In this document: positions 46,240 through 57,320 of the stretch, piece after piece
How the letters are laid out: the number at the start of each line of letters is the position of its first letter
How positions within the stretch are numbered: position 1 is the first letter of the stretch
The notes under the pieces: model-generated
Told to the model about the DNA's origin: nothing
The model's database searches: none
The model's input: only the letters and a program-made list of their open reading frames with translations
Translations under genes and position numbers: made by a program
Source of the DNA: Perca fluviatilis
Taxonomy: Eukaryota; Chordata; Actinopteri; Perciformes; Percidae
NCBI RefSeq assembly: GCF_010015445.1
Contig: NC_053118.1
Location: forward strand, 9,474,907-9,538,906
Length of the DNA: 64,000 nt
Direction of reading: 5' to 3'

Positions 46240-46718
46240 TAACCTGACTCCGCCAGATGGATTGCTTCGCATTGGCTCGCCATATCCATCTGGGAACTTT
46301 CCCTTGGAGAACTTTTGGGAAGGGGCGATAATACTGGTTAGCTGATTGGAAAAACCATCTGTCTATCACCTATGTTGGTGATAGACGGGCAAAATCAACC
46401 AATCAGATCAGTGAAGCGTATGAAAATACAACCACAAGCCCCTGCTGCAGCAGGCAAAACATAGCTCGTTAACTCTACAAATCACAACATGTAAACAGGA
46501 ACATGTTGGCGTTATTTTGTCACTTTTGTCACAATTCGGAGCAGTAGGCTAGTTGGAACCAGTTACCTGCAGGATCTGTGCTGGGCTAAGCTAATGCTGG
46601 AGCCGTCAGACAGCGTTACAGCACGCACGGAGATGAGAAGGGTATGTATCGACTTGTCTTACTCTGGGGGTTACGGTGAATAAGCTAAATTCCCAATAAG
46701 TCGGCGTGTTCCTTTAAG
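46240..46718. mobile_element. MITE-like element with opening hairpin
   Basis: It opens TAACCTGACTCCG, with a stem pairing CCAGATGG (46253-46260) and CCATCTGG (46286-46293), the design seen at 25363, 34495 and 41238. The right part, ending near TGTTCCTTTAAG (46718), reads in complement like a TTAA-element end (AAGGAACACGCCGACTTATT). It may therefore be two adjoining fragments. Confidence 0.5.
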
Positions 46719-47987
46719 TCCGTGTTTGTGTTGGCCTACTATTTTCTGTTCCCTTGTGTAAAGCGTCCGTGGGTTTCATAAAATGCGCTATATTAATCTA
46801 AATTAAAAAAGAAAAGAGCTTTACGACAGCAGGTGTGGTAAAAACACTACCGCTTTTGTCCAAAGGGGCCACTAGAATCAAGACAAACTGAAAGTTACAT
46901 ATAACCACTTTAACACAGACATGAGACTGATGTCAATTTTCTCATCTCACTCTTGGAAAGAAAGTCAATAAACATATTTCCCAAATATTGAACAATTCCA
47001 CACCAACATCTCTACTCATATGCAATATATTTCCCAAAAATATTGGACAGCTCCTTAATATGCTGATCACTGTGAAAGCCTTGAAACACCTAAAAAGTAA
47101 GATGAAATACACCGTGAAAATTACATTCCCCCCCAAGCAGATTACAGGATCCCCCCCTCATGTGTCTCTGCTCCTCAACAGGCAGCTCCTCAGAAGAAGA
47201 GAGCACAGGCACTGAAGAAGTAGCCATTATTATGTCCAAGTCTATCCCACAAAATGTTCTGACGTCTTTTATGTATTCTCTGCGCCACCAAACCTTATCA
47301 GATTAATCTTCAAAGTATTTTTTTATCATGTTTTAACCAAACATGGCTCTGAAGCAGGAGAGATGGTGACCGGGAGGGGTCCCGTGCATATGAATGGACT
47401 GTTGCTGCACTATTGCATGGCTAGCTTGCGGTCTGGGGAGTCTGAGCTAAGCTCTAACACTTTTAATAATTTACCATGCAATTAAAATTTAAAGCAAATA
47501 TACAAGAAAGTTTGTCAGCAAATTGAAAGCGTGTCATGGCTGGCTTTGCTGCTCACATAGGTTATCTGAAATGCCTTTTTCCTATGGAGGTGCGTTTAAA
47601 AACAAGGAAACATTTCCGAGATTTAGTCTTGCATTATTAAAGAAAACGTGATCGTGGCTTAATTAAAAATTTAACATAAGCTTTTTTTTTTCGTAATTGT
47701 GTCATATGCTTATGGAAAATATGTTGTCCCTATTTTCTCCCGGTGAAAGCATGGCGAGGGTGGCCTACACAACACTATGCAGCTCTCTGTTGTCACTGTT
47801 CTGCTCCTGAATGGCAGATGTGCAGATGCAGTTCATTCTGAATGTAGGTGTTTAAGTGTAGAGACCTCTCTGTGCTGAGTGATCTCTGAGTGATAATTAC
47901 AGAAGCTGCTGTACACAATTCCTTTTTTTTTTATTATCAGTGGATGAGAATCCTCTTATACTCCATATCAAATTAGCTTTTTTATAC
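46719..47987. other. No recognised gene
   Basis: This is unassigned. A short AGTGGTTATATGTAACTTTC-complement near 46890-46912 beside TTAA could be an isolated MITE end. Confidence 0.35.
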
Positions 47988-48450
47988 ATTAGTGCCCTGT
48001 TTACACATACATGATTATTTTGAAAAACGGAGCCATTTCCCTTCGTTTGTGCCCTTCGTTTACACGATTCTTTCTGAAAACTCCGGCCAGAGTGGACATT
48101 TTGGAAAACTTGGTTTTGCACGTTTGCATGTAAACTGATACAAACGGAGGTTAAGGCAGCCGAGGAAGTGAGGAAGAGAAGAGCGAGGAAGTGATTCGTC
48201 GCTGTTGTTGCTATTTTTGGGATTCTGATTGGCTAACGTGGGCTTGAGCTTCTCGTTACCCTGCCACCTACAGGTTTGGCATGCTCATGACGGCATCTAC
48301 GGCATATATATATATATGTAACATACACACGGGTACGTGTAAACGAACACTTTTCTGAAAACCGTCCAGCTGTGCACGATGTTATTTTTGAAAACAGAGA
48401 GGTTGAAATGTCCGTTTATGAAAATAGCCGGCCACATGCAAACATAGCAT
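47988..48450. repeat. MITE-like dispersed repeat, ends imprecise
   Basis: GCCCTGTTTACACATACATG opens the block, and the complement of its close, GCTATGTTTGCATGTGGCCG, is loosely similar. GAAAAC(T/C)-rich words recur in both halves. A (TA)n run lies at about 48305-48316. Family unknown, hAT-like at best. Confidence 0.45.
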
Positions 48451-49388
48451 AGATTCTGATGTTTTGGCATTACATTCCATTTCTTTGGTGTCAGTCTTTA
48501 GTGTCACCTATACAAAAGTGTCAGACAGTGGTTCGGCTTGTGTGCGTTTTGCATGTCTGCTAAGCTGCTAGTCCTGATTTAATTTCCTATTTTAGAAATG
48601 CTGTTTGAGCATCTGCCTCTGGAAAGAAATTAAAAGTCTAGTGCAATAGGTAAATTAACTAAAACGACCCAGTTTTGTTAAAAAGGCCGTTATGCACTAA
48701 GATGATTTGAGGATTTCTCCTTCGACAACAAGGAATTCTAGCATGTTTACAGATTAGGGGGATCGTTTTCAAAATGCATCTCTGTTCTCTAAGGCGGTAA
48801 TAATCCAAGATGTTCTTTTGACGCTTTTTAGCGGTTTGATGAGTAAGATTGTGCTGGATTTCTTTTTGTTCTGCTTCTCTCCTTTTTTTTTCTCTCACTA
48901 GACATGGTGCTTGTTTGTTTTAAGGTTTGCAGACCCACTGCTGTGTTTTCTGCATTTTCAATTATGGCAAAACACTGTTCAAAGGTTAACATCTTTTCAC
49001 ACAAATAATGCATAGTGCAGATGTGTGCAAAGGGCTCTGAAATACAAAATGACTGTTATTCTCAAAATAGTGTTGAGATTTCCCTTCATTGTGCCGTACT
49101 CAACCTTCGTCAAAAGGATGTGCGTTTGTAAAGCACTCTGCTGATGCTATAGCAAAAAGAATATTAGTCTAGTGATCCCCTGTTCAAGAGAACAATTATA
49201 TTTGCAAAAGTTACAAATGTAATGATCATTTTTAGGAACTGCTGGCACGAAGCTACTGTCAGACTAATCCAACATTAGCTGATACTTCCTCGCCTTATCT
49301 TTGGCATCATTTACTAGTCCACTATGAAATTTGTGATGTTTCCCTATCAAGAGTTTGCTGTGTTAGTGTTTGCATGCATATGCTGTCA
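48451..49388. other. No recognised gene
   Basis: This is unassigned AT-rich sequence. Confidence 0.4.
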
Positions 49389-49875
49389 CAACCCGTTCTC
49401 ACTCCTAACTCGTAAAATACGGACGCTTGGGCAGTGCCTGTCAGTGTCAGATACGACGCAAAAATCACCCTTTAGCGTCTGTATGGAACGCACCAGGCAG
49501 AGCAGTAGCTCCGCAGCGCTTTAAGATGACGTAGTATTAAGAACGACAATGGTAGCGAGTAGTATGAAAGCCCGAAATTCCGCGTAGGGAGGTTGGTTAG
49601 GGTGGTGGATGGGTTAAACAACACAGGACTTTCACCCAGGAGACCAGGGTCGTCCGTTTCTTGTCCCGCGTGTCACTGAAACGTTCATTTTATAATCCCA
49701 CCCATGATCTTTTCCTAAACCTAACTGTCCCGTTCTTGTGCAGCATGCCAGTTAAACGTCAACCCGACCCAGAGCGCCCAAAATGATGCAATAGTCCCAA
49801 CCAAGCGCGTTTAGATAAATCATGTTTAGATAAGGCACAACTGTCCAAGCGTCCATATTTTACGCGATGGGAGCA
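49389..49875. mobile_element. Long-TIR MITE, same family as 60930
   Basis: It begins CAACCCGTTCTCACTC, like both ends of the element at 60930-61973, then ACGGACGCTTGG. The right side keeps GTCCAAGCGTCCATATTTTA in inverse, but the outermost end is degraded, so 49875 is approximate. The core (GTAGCGAGTAGTAT, GGTGGTGGATGGGT, CTTTCACCCAGGAG) is shared with the element at 6131. Confidence 0.72.
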
Positions 49876-49953
49876 GCTTTCAGAGCGTTGCGAGTAACTG
49901 GAGGATTCATCTCGTCTCGTTGCTACTATTTGGTCTGAACTCGCTACTGCACA

Positions 49954-49955
<2 letters not shown>

Positions 49956-49987
<32 letters not shown>
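49956..49987. repeat. (CA)n microsatellite
   Basis: A CA run of about 32 bp. Confidence 0.94.
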
Positions 49988-49990
<3 letters not shown>

Positions 49991-50940
49991 GCTTACCTTT
50001 AGCTACGTTTTCTTGAGGTAAAGAAAAGGGGATATTTTGGTTTGCTATAGAAAACTATAGTCTAGCTAGAGTGAACGAGCGAAATACAAGAAATAGTTAA
50101 CCTAGCAAGCTATCCACAGCACTTTATTCATTGCCAATAATATAGCATATCTCTATAGTATTCTAAAAACAATATCAGTCCCCATAGAATGTTGTTGTCA
50201 CTGAAAACTAAATGTCATAGGGTCTCTGTTAATGCTATTGTACTACAACCTACTATCCTTCAAGTCATTGAGCAGATGGATATTGGAAGATATTTCAGCA
50301 GAGAGAAAGAGAAGCAAGAGATTGACAGGGTTGATTCTGAGGGAGCCGGTTATTATTGATGTCAGTAGTGGTCTATAGGTCTAAGGAAATATGGGGTGTT
50401 TGGTTTTCATCTAACAAGAAGCATTTGTTAGCAGGTCTAGGTACTATGCATAGCCTAAACTAAATTATTTCATTATATTTATTATATATGCTAGCTATAT
50501 TCTAACCAACTTAACTTTCTTCATTCATTGCCTGTGATAAATTAAATAAATATGTAGATGTTGCCTAAATGTAGGCTAGGCTAAAGATGAGCACATGCCC
50601 ACAGATACACATGTGAAAATAAAATGAAAGCAATCCTACATAGAGTACATACATACAGTAATCGTTACTCCAAATCTTTTATTCCTTCCGCCATCAGGTT
50701 ATTATATTTAGACAGTAGCCACTTTAAATAGGATCCTTATCAATAGCTTACATGATAGAGTATGCAGCGATGCCTATTTTTTTCTTTTTCTTGTAGGCCT
50801 ACTGCTATTTGTCATATTTGTTTAACTTAACAACTTGTTAGCTGTCCGACCTCTGTTTTTGGACATTTTGGATGTTGTTTCATGTGACCAATTTGCATTT
50901 TGATGTCATGAAATTAGCATCAGGGATTTTTTTTATCTTA
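49988..50940. other. No recognised gene; may hold the 5' part of the hAT element
   Basis: A short frame near 50270-50350 (MDIGRYFSREKEKQEID) resembles transposase N-termini in character but is unproven. The hAT 5' terminal repeat was not found here. Confidence 0.3.
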
Positions 50941-51027
50941 AAAGGATAAGACAGAAGGAGAGGCTGAGGAGGAAAAGGGTCAAAAGGCAAGCTGCTCGAG
51001 GCAGGGAGAGCAGAGGAGCTTGAGCGA

Positions 51028-51538
51028 ATGAAAATAGAGAGAGAGGGAGACCAAACTGATCCGGGGAGAGAGAAGGAGCAAACAGACCTTGAGAAAGAAA
51101 ATGACGAAGCATCTGCAGCAACTCCTTCCAGTAATGTGCATGATTTAGGTGACAAAGACACAGGGCCCCGACAGGCGAAGCTGAAGAGCTACCCACAAGA
51201 TAGCTTTGGTACACAGAACAGGGCATTTCACCACAGATGGTTTGAAAAGTACAACTGGTTGGAATATTCAATCAACCGTAATGCAGCTTTCTTCTTCCCA
51301 TGTCGAGTGTTTGGCAAAAACATCAAACGTGATGCTTTGGTCAGTAGTGGTTGCAAGAACTGGAGGAAATCCTCGTTTATATTTGGCAAGCATGATATGG
51401 CACACACACATAAGGATAGTGTTGTTGCATGGAAAAGCTACAAGGCAACTAGCCGACAGGGAGACGTTGCACAGATGATAGCATCTGCAAATGCAAGTGA
51501 GATAGCGGAGAGAAGAGAGTATCTAAGGTGAATTGTTG
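51028..51538 (+). pseudogene. ZMYM1-type hAT transposase, N-terminal segment (TTF-type finger)
   Basis: A charged linker (KIEREGDQTDPGREKEQT) is followed by KSYPQDSFGTQNRAFHHRWF, EKYNWLEYSINRNAAFFFPC and a GCKNWRKSS segment. This is the TTF-type zinc-finger region of ZMYM1-like hAT proteins, a DNA-binding module ahead of the catalytic core. It ends ASEIAERREYLR and then TGA at 51529-51531, where an Arg codon (CGA) is the simplest ancestor, because the reading resumes directly beyond it (IVAVTS) once the LTR-like insert is removed. ATG 51028 opens the frame; the true start may lie upstream. Confidence 0.82.
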
Positions 51539-51738
51539 TGTCACAGGGCGGAAGTTGATTCTATTTAAGCATGCTTTTACTTTGGATTTGCTGTGTTTTT
51601 GCTGTGTTTTTACTTTATGTTATTGCATGCTTTTATTTTGAAATGTTGTGTGTGTGTGTGCGTGTTTTAAACGTTGGTTTTACTTCCGCCATCGGACATG
51701 TAGCCTAATCATGATTAAGGACTTGCATCTGGAGACTT

Positions 51739-52717
51739 GGGCCCTATACCATGAAGCTGGTTTAGGTGGCTAGCCAGCTATGTTTCAGTTTAGTTTCCAC
51801 CAACCCTGGGTTTTAGGTACTATGAAAGTAGCTCGGCTTTAATCGGTGTTCGTTGCCATGGTATCTTACGCTGCATGGCTAACCTGCTCCGGGGCAGGTT
51901 ATGTTCTGGATTTGAGATCTCAGTCTGAAGTTTGACCAATCAGCGGTGAGCAAAGAAACATATAGGTGACGTAATTAATTCCCAGCTGCTGTTCTCTGTT
52001 GCAATCATTGCAATGGCTTCACCTTTTGCTGCAAAGAAGTGTTTGTGATAAAATATTCACAAAATAATAAAAAGGTTGTGATAAATACTCACCAATTTGA
52101 ATTTTATATTTTTATATTTTGTCTTGATCTGCTGCCAAGAACGTTTGGAGTTGGGGGTTGCATCTAAAAATCAATTAATATTAATCTTTCTTAGGATGTC
52201 AAAGCTAATACATTCACATTTTACAAACATACATACACACATATATATATATATATATATACACACACATTTTCATTTTATTTAATACATTTTTAATATG
52301 ATTAGCCTATATTCATAATTTCACATTAATGGCCTATAGAATGTATTTCTTTAACGTGCCCGTAAATCAGCAATCTTCCTCCAAGATTGTTCTCTTGCTT
52401 TGGCAGCAGAGACGGTATTACTGCGTTTGAAAAACATTTTTATATTCTAAAATAATTTCTTGCTTTCGCTCAGAAAAATATATTGCTCTCGCTCTATCCA
52501 TATTGAACGTGATTGGTTGTTCGGTTCCGACGTCACTCTTTTATGTTGCACGCGGCGGAGTAATCAGAGTTTAAGGATCAAAGCCTGAGTTAACAGAGAA
52601 AGTTGATAAGCTGCGTCATGGTACCAATAAAGCCTGATTGCATCGGTTTGGTTTTGTCAACTCTAAACCAATCCTGCAACCCTGAGTTTGTTCAACTACC
52701 ATCATGGTACAGGCCCC
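51739..52717. mobile_element. Harbinger-like MITE, 979 bp
   Basis: GGGCCCTATACCATGAAG at left and the complement of the right end, GGGGCCTGTACCATGATGG, form inverted ends of the GGGCC..TACCATG type seen in Harbinger MITEs. A TA run lies at about 52240-52261. No clean 3-bp duplication is visible. The interior is non-coding. Confidence 0.75.
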
Positions 52718-52745
52718 AGGGAAGGGATTGACTGTTTTAAATAAA

Positions 52746-53258
52746 CAGTCCCTCCAGAAAAACGCGATTATGCGATTGCATAATTCATTGAATAATCAGC
52801 CAAAGTCCGCATATTTATGCGGGGGTCGCATTTTTTCAAATACGCTGCACTTTCGCCGCATAAATTGCCGATTTCCACGCAAAATATGCGGGGCGTGCAT
52901 GATTTCATAATCCCCGCATTTTAGTTGCAAAAAAGTCACATATATCTTAACAGAAAGTTGAAAAATGTTGCGTTTACTTCACACAAGAGCAGCCATTTTC
53001 CTTTGTTGCCATGGGAACGTTATGAAGTGACGTAATTAAGCGACGTGCACATCATCGAAAAGCAGGGTGTTGGGGGAAATCATATTTTTTTCTCTTTTTC
53101 ATCAAACTGCAGTTTTTGCAAGTTCCTGGAATTTCATCGCATAAAATTGCATAAATATCCCGCATATTCCATTGCATTTTTTTAAGAAAACGTGCCGCAT
53201 AATCAAGGATTTTTGCCCGCAACAATCACAAAAAAACTCAGTTTTTCTGGAATGACTG
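52746..53258. mobile_element. CAG..CTG MITE, 513 bp
   Basis: CAGTCCCTCCAGAAAAAC at left and CAGTCATTCCAGAAAAAC as complement of the right end. AATAAA abuts both sides (52740-52745 and 53259-53264). The body is rich in GCATAA/TTATGCG words. Ends are hAT-like, but the visible duplication is only 6 bp. Confidence 0.85.
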
Positions 53259-53690
53259 AATAAAGGGGCAGATGGGCAACAGGAGAGGCGTGCACGACGG
53301 AGGACACAGAGAGCACAACGGCACAATGGGGTGGACAGAACGGAGCAGACAGAGACAGACAGAACAGGGATTCCAGTGAGAACAGCATTGTCCCCGGTCT
53401 GGAGGAGGTCTGAGAATATACCGAGGAAAATGCAAACACCAACCGCTAGCGGCTAGCTGGGAGAAGGTGAAACTTCTTGTGTTTATTCCTCTTGAAATAA
53501 ATTTGGTTATCCCTCCAACTGGTTGTACTCACCGTTTTAAATACCACTGGTTTTAACTGCTCTCCCCCGACATAAAGGACCTGTTAATCTTTTATCTCAA
53601 ATTTGAAACTTGGTAGTTTTAAGAGGTCCTAGGCCTCACTTAAACCTAGGTGGCATTGTCGGCCCCCATTTTCATTATCCACGTCTGACA

Positions 53691-55145
53691 GTTGCAGTCA
53701 CTTCCGTGTTAGGGAGACAGGGAATCCCCTTTCGTGGCAATAATGAAGGTGAAGACGACCCAAACAGAGGCAACTTTCTTGCTTTCATGGAGCTTTTAAA
53801 GGAGTTTGATCCTTTCCTTCAAAAATATTAACCTATGCTACCTATATCTCGCAAAGCATCTCAGAACTTCCGGTTGCTCTGGTCTAACATCATCTGGCCA
53901 AAAGGACTACAGTTGAAAATTAGCCGGCTGGCTAACACTGGCACATTTACAGAAATGTTGATCAATGCGTGTTGTCCTTTATAAATAAAGAATAAGAATA
54001 AGAACGAGATTATTGATTGTTGTGCTCAAGAAGTGACCAATGTCATTGTATCTGAGATGACAAAATCCAAAATCTATGCCATTATGGCAGATGAGGCAAG
54101 AGATCAGCGGTCAGAGCAGCTGACTGTTTGTGTTAGGTACGTGTCAGAGGGGGAAGTGAAGGAAGTCCATCGCTAACGATCTGCGGCAGCAGATCCAGAA
54201 CAATGGTGTAGCAGAACTTAAGTGTGTAGCACAAACATATGATGGCGCGGCTGTTATGAGTGGGTCCACTGGAGGTGTGCAAGCAGATTTTAGAAGTTTC
54301 CATCCTGAGGCTATCTATGTGCATTGTTATGCTCATGAGCTAAACCTAGTGTTGTGCCATACTTGCAGGGCTGTTTCAGAGGCTGTGGAGCGTTTCAGCT
54401 TTGTTGGAGAGCGTGTATTCTTTTTTCAGCACCTCTCTAGTAAATCATCAGAAGTTCACAGAGGCTCAGTCCAGGCTTGGATTGACAGTAGTTGAGCTCG
54501 TGCAACTTTCAAACACTCGCTGAGCATTTTTGAGTGTCTCTCTGTCATTGGATCCCCCATAGCTGTTGGTCTTAGAGCAAAGTTCTACAAGTTCAACAGT
54601 TTATGCACTACTGATGTTTCAGGCACTTCTGTCTGTAACTCAAGGACTCCACAAGCTCCTACAGAAGGAGACGTTAGACCTGGCAGAAGCTTTTATTAGC
54701 AAAGAAGCTGTCTGTGACACACTGAGGGGCAAACGCACATGTATTTGCCACGGACCTGTATGAGAGATAGTAGAAAATGGAGGATTTTGTGTTGGAGACA
54801 ACCTTGGGTTCAGGCCCTGAGTTGATCAGCTCAGAGACCTTGAAAACCAATTTGCTTTTCCCCTGTGTGGACAGTATGGTTAGTGAGCTCAAACCCAGTG
54901 TACAGTCACTCCTAAAAGGCATCCAGGCATGCAGCCCTACATCTGAGAACTTCTTTGAGTGAATCCTACTTGGATGAGCTTGCCAGGCACTACAGCATTG
55001 ACTTGAAATGTAGCAAATTCTCATAGCAAAAAAACGTTTTTGCCCGCAAAACAGAGGCTGGATGTCCACCCCAAGACATGTTAGCTGTGCACAACCTCTT
55101 AGACCCAGACATGTTTCCCTCTCTGAGGCCAACCATCCAAGTTGC
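53691..55145 (+). pseudogene. ZMYM1-type hAT transposase, central catalytic segment (fragmented)
   Basis: It continues VAVTSVLGRQGIPFRG, NRGNFLAFMELLKEFDPFLQ, then after the LINE insert IIDCCAQEVTNVIVSEMTKS, IYAIMADEARD and QLTVCVRYVSEGEVKE. Next come CVAQTYDGAAVMSG and HCYAHELNLVLCHTCRAV, the conserved hAT catalytic blocks. Stops and shifts occur near 53829, 54155 (a small deletion), 54416, 54493, 54608 and beyond, though LSVTQGLHKLLQKETLDLAE and SELKPSVQSLL are still readable. The protein would be a nuclear DDE-type transposase; this copy cannot be functional. Confidence 0.86.
53868..54000 (+). mobile_element. 5'-truncated LINE 3' end
   Basis: A 133-bp fragment ends in an AATAAG-type repeat tail; AGAAC is duplicated at 53863-53867 and 54001-54005. 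Short length, 3' tail and target-site duplication are the marks of target-primed LINE insertion. Removing it joins KASQ to NEIIDCC in the hAT protein. Confidence 0.82.
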
Positions 55146-55890
55146 TGTTGAGGGTAGATGCGGTGAGTAGTCGTGAGCAGATGTTAACACTCAGGGTGAG
55201 ACGAAGATGAAAGTTCAAAGGATGGGCTTTTATTCTCATTGACCCAATTAAGGCCAGATAGACAAAAAATAACATAAAAATTAACAAAAAAGATACTTTC
55301 AAGAACATAAAATTGACTTGAGTCAAAACAATCAAAAATATAAATACACAACTATTCACTAATAGACCTTAAATCAGGTTACAACGTAGAGGACATCTAG
55401 CAGACTTACGTCCTACTCCCTCCAAGTACACACCAGCTCTGTCTCGAGCAAATGCTACCGTGGCTCTATATAGCCTGATGCCAGCCCCTTAAATGGGAAC
55501 ATACCAACATACAAAATACAGGGGGGTGCAGGTGTGTAGATAAAGCTTAAATACAGCCAAAATACATATAAACATTTAAATCTCATGTACATGATTAATC
55601 ATTCCCTTAAACAAAGACATCTAGCTTTTAAACACAATAAATATACGTAGTTAAAGAGATATGGTTGCGTGATTCGACAGGTGCCGTTTGTGACAAATCG
55701 TGACGGTTTAACAATAGGATAAATTAATATAGTTATAGCTAATCACCGCAGTATTAGATGTTACATTTGTGCATAAAACAACGGGATTAATATTAATATT
55801 TGATGAAATGATCGATAATATAAAACCAGCATAAATAACCGAACATATAGACACGTCAAACAAACATATTCAGCCATGCGCCCTGTCACA
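55146..55890 (-). mobile_element. Solo LTR, 745 bp, minus strand
   Basis: On plus it runs TGTTGAGGGTAG to CCCTGTCACA, with GTTGC duplicated exactly at 55141-55145 and 55891-55895. Read on minus it starts TGTGACAGGG, has a TATATAG promoter-like box near 55464, then AATAAA (near 55236) before CCTCAACA. That order (promoter, then poly(A) signal) fixes the orientation. No coding region remains. Removal restores the hAT frame (PTIQ/VALRVPASS). Confidence 0.92.
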
Positions 55891-55895
55891 GTTGC

Positions 55896-56121
55896 CCTTA
55901 GAGTGCCTGCAAGCAGCTGCTCTTGTGAAAGGTCCTTTAGTGCACTGTGTCGGCTTCACTCCCGGCTGCGTCAAACAATGGGGCAGAAAAGGCTTCACAA
56001 TCTTGCAGCCATGTCGATTGAAAATAACATACTGAAGCACCTAAGTCACAACAGAGTGATAGACCAATTTGCCAACCTTAAAAACAGAAGGCATTCTTTG
56101 ATTCTTCCACCCACGAAGTAG
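55896..56121 (+). pseudogene. ZMYM1-type hAT transposase, C-terminal dimerisation segment
   Basis: It reads RVPASSCSCERSFSALCRLH, SRLRQTMGQKRLHNLAAMSI and a basic end, stopping at 56119-56121. 'S.ERSFS.L...K..LR..M.Q.RL..LA' is the hAT C-terminal dimerisation signature. This segment is intact; it is the clearest evidence of superfamily. Confidence 0.93.
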
Positions 56122-57320
56122 AAAATAAACAAAAAGGAACTGTTGACTGTGGTTCTGAACATTATTTCATTCTCAATTTTCCTTTTAATTGAATACTGCC
56201 TTTTCGTTGTTGATTTATATCATACATTGTATGATGTATACAATGTATTTGGCAGAATAAAGTATCTTTATTTGAGAAACGCTCAAACTTATGTGGTAAA
56301 ATTTCACTATGACCTTAAAATTCTGGTTCTTGGCTTATGACTGTATGCAAGCCAAACTACACTGCGAAATGACATTCTGATTGAACCAATCCACAGCGCA
56401 GTTACAGTAATTAGTGTAATTAAATAGCATTCTTTGGACAACTTATCTTATAGAGAGAGGAATTAGATATAGTATACTATTACTTTATCAAACATTTAGT
56501 CTGGCCTAAGTAAATTCCCCCATGCAGCTTTGAAGTGTCTAAAAGCTAACATTACAGTAACTTTTGTTGAACGGAGCAGAAATGGAAGAAGAGGATATGT
56601 CTGTCACTTTTTACTTGTTAACGTCTTGGTTTCTTGACTGGTTGTTGACATAAGTGTAGCTCTAATACAGTAACAAAAGATGTGAGTGCAAAGATTTTGC
56701 AAACACAAGTTACAAATACCCTGGGGGCTAAGAACGCCCTGTCTTTAAATCCTAATGACGTCCCTGATATTGGTCTCTGTATATCTAAAAAAATGTACTG
56801 ATGTAGAATGTGCAAATTTAAAGTCACAATCCGTAGTTGTTTTGTAATTATAGTCACTTACAGTGACTTGACTTCGGCCCCGGAGTTACAATATGATAAT
56901 TTTGGTATTAACACTAAAGCTTGATTTATGGCTCTGCATTGAATCCACGCTGTAGGTATGTACGTAGGTACGTGTAGAGACGTACCTTACTCCGTTGCCT
57001 GACGTGCACCTGCCCTGAACTGTAGAGGGGGGTTCATGCCCATAGTTCCGACAGTAAAAAGTCCGGCGGATGGCGGGCATGGATGGAGGGAGGGCGGGCA
57101 CCGTTCATCTGCATGTACTTTGCTGCAGTAAATCGGGCATGCTTCAAACTCACGGTGTGAGGAGTACAGGAGCGAAATTGGAGCGGGATGGAGCCGGAGA
57201 TAAGGCAACGCTCCATCCAAAATCCTACTTCTCCGCTCACATGCTCTGGTATACAGCAGCTCTTCCCTGTAGTAGGAATGACTGAGGGGAAGCTGTCTTC
57301 CCCTGAGGACCCCCTAAATG
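56122..57320. other. No recognised gene; possible MITE fragment 56915-57300
   Basis: The first 750 bp is AT-rich 3' flank. The GC-rich part (GATTTATGGCTCTGCATTGA, then GTACGTAGGTACGTGTAGAG) has the wording of a common fish MITE, but its ends were not found. Confidence 0.35.

Larger units (their letters stand above)
51539..53690. mobile_element. LTR-like insertion (TG..CA, GTTG duplication) hosting two MITEs
   Basis: It starts TGTCACAGGGCGGAAG and ends CACGTCTGACA. GTTG is duplicated at 51535-51538 and 53691-53694. TG..CA ends and a 4-bp duplication fit an LTR. Without its two nested MITEs the LTR is about 660 bp and has AATAAA-type signals (near 53498) but no coding region, so it is probably a solo LTR. 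Removing it restores the hAT reading frame exactly. Confidence 0.72.
50941..56121 (+). mobile_element. ZMYM1-type hAT transposon remnant with three retroelement insertions
   Basis: Four coding segments (50941-51538, 53691-53867, 54001-55145, 55891-56121) read in order as one hAT transposase of the ZMYM1-like type. They run from a TTF-type zinc-finger region to the C-terminal dimerisation block. They are separated by an LTR-like insertion, a LINE 3' end and a solo LTR. In each case deleting the insert and one target-site copy rejoins the protein reading. Outer terminal repeats were not found. Confidence 0.88.

Noticed and set aside
51519..53691. A possible intron, since AAG/GTGAAT at 51525-51531 resembles a splice donor
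   Set aside because: Splicing there does not give an in-frame join. Removing 51539-53690 with one GTTG copy rejoins the protein exactly, so an LTR insertion explains the gap better.
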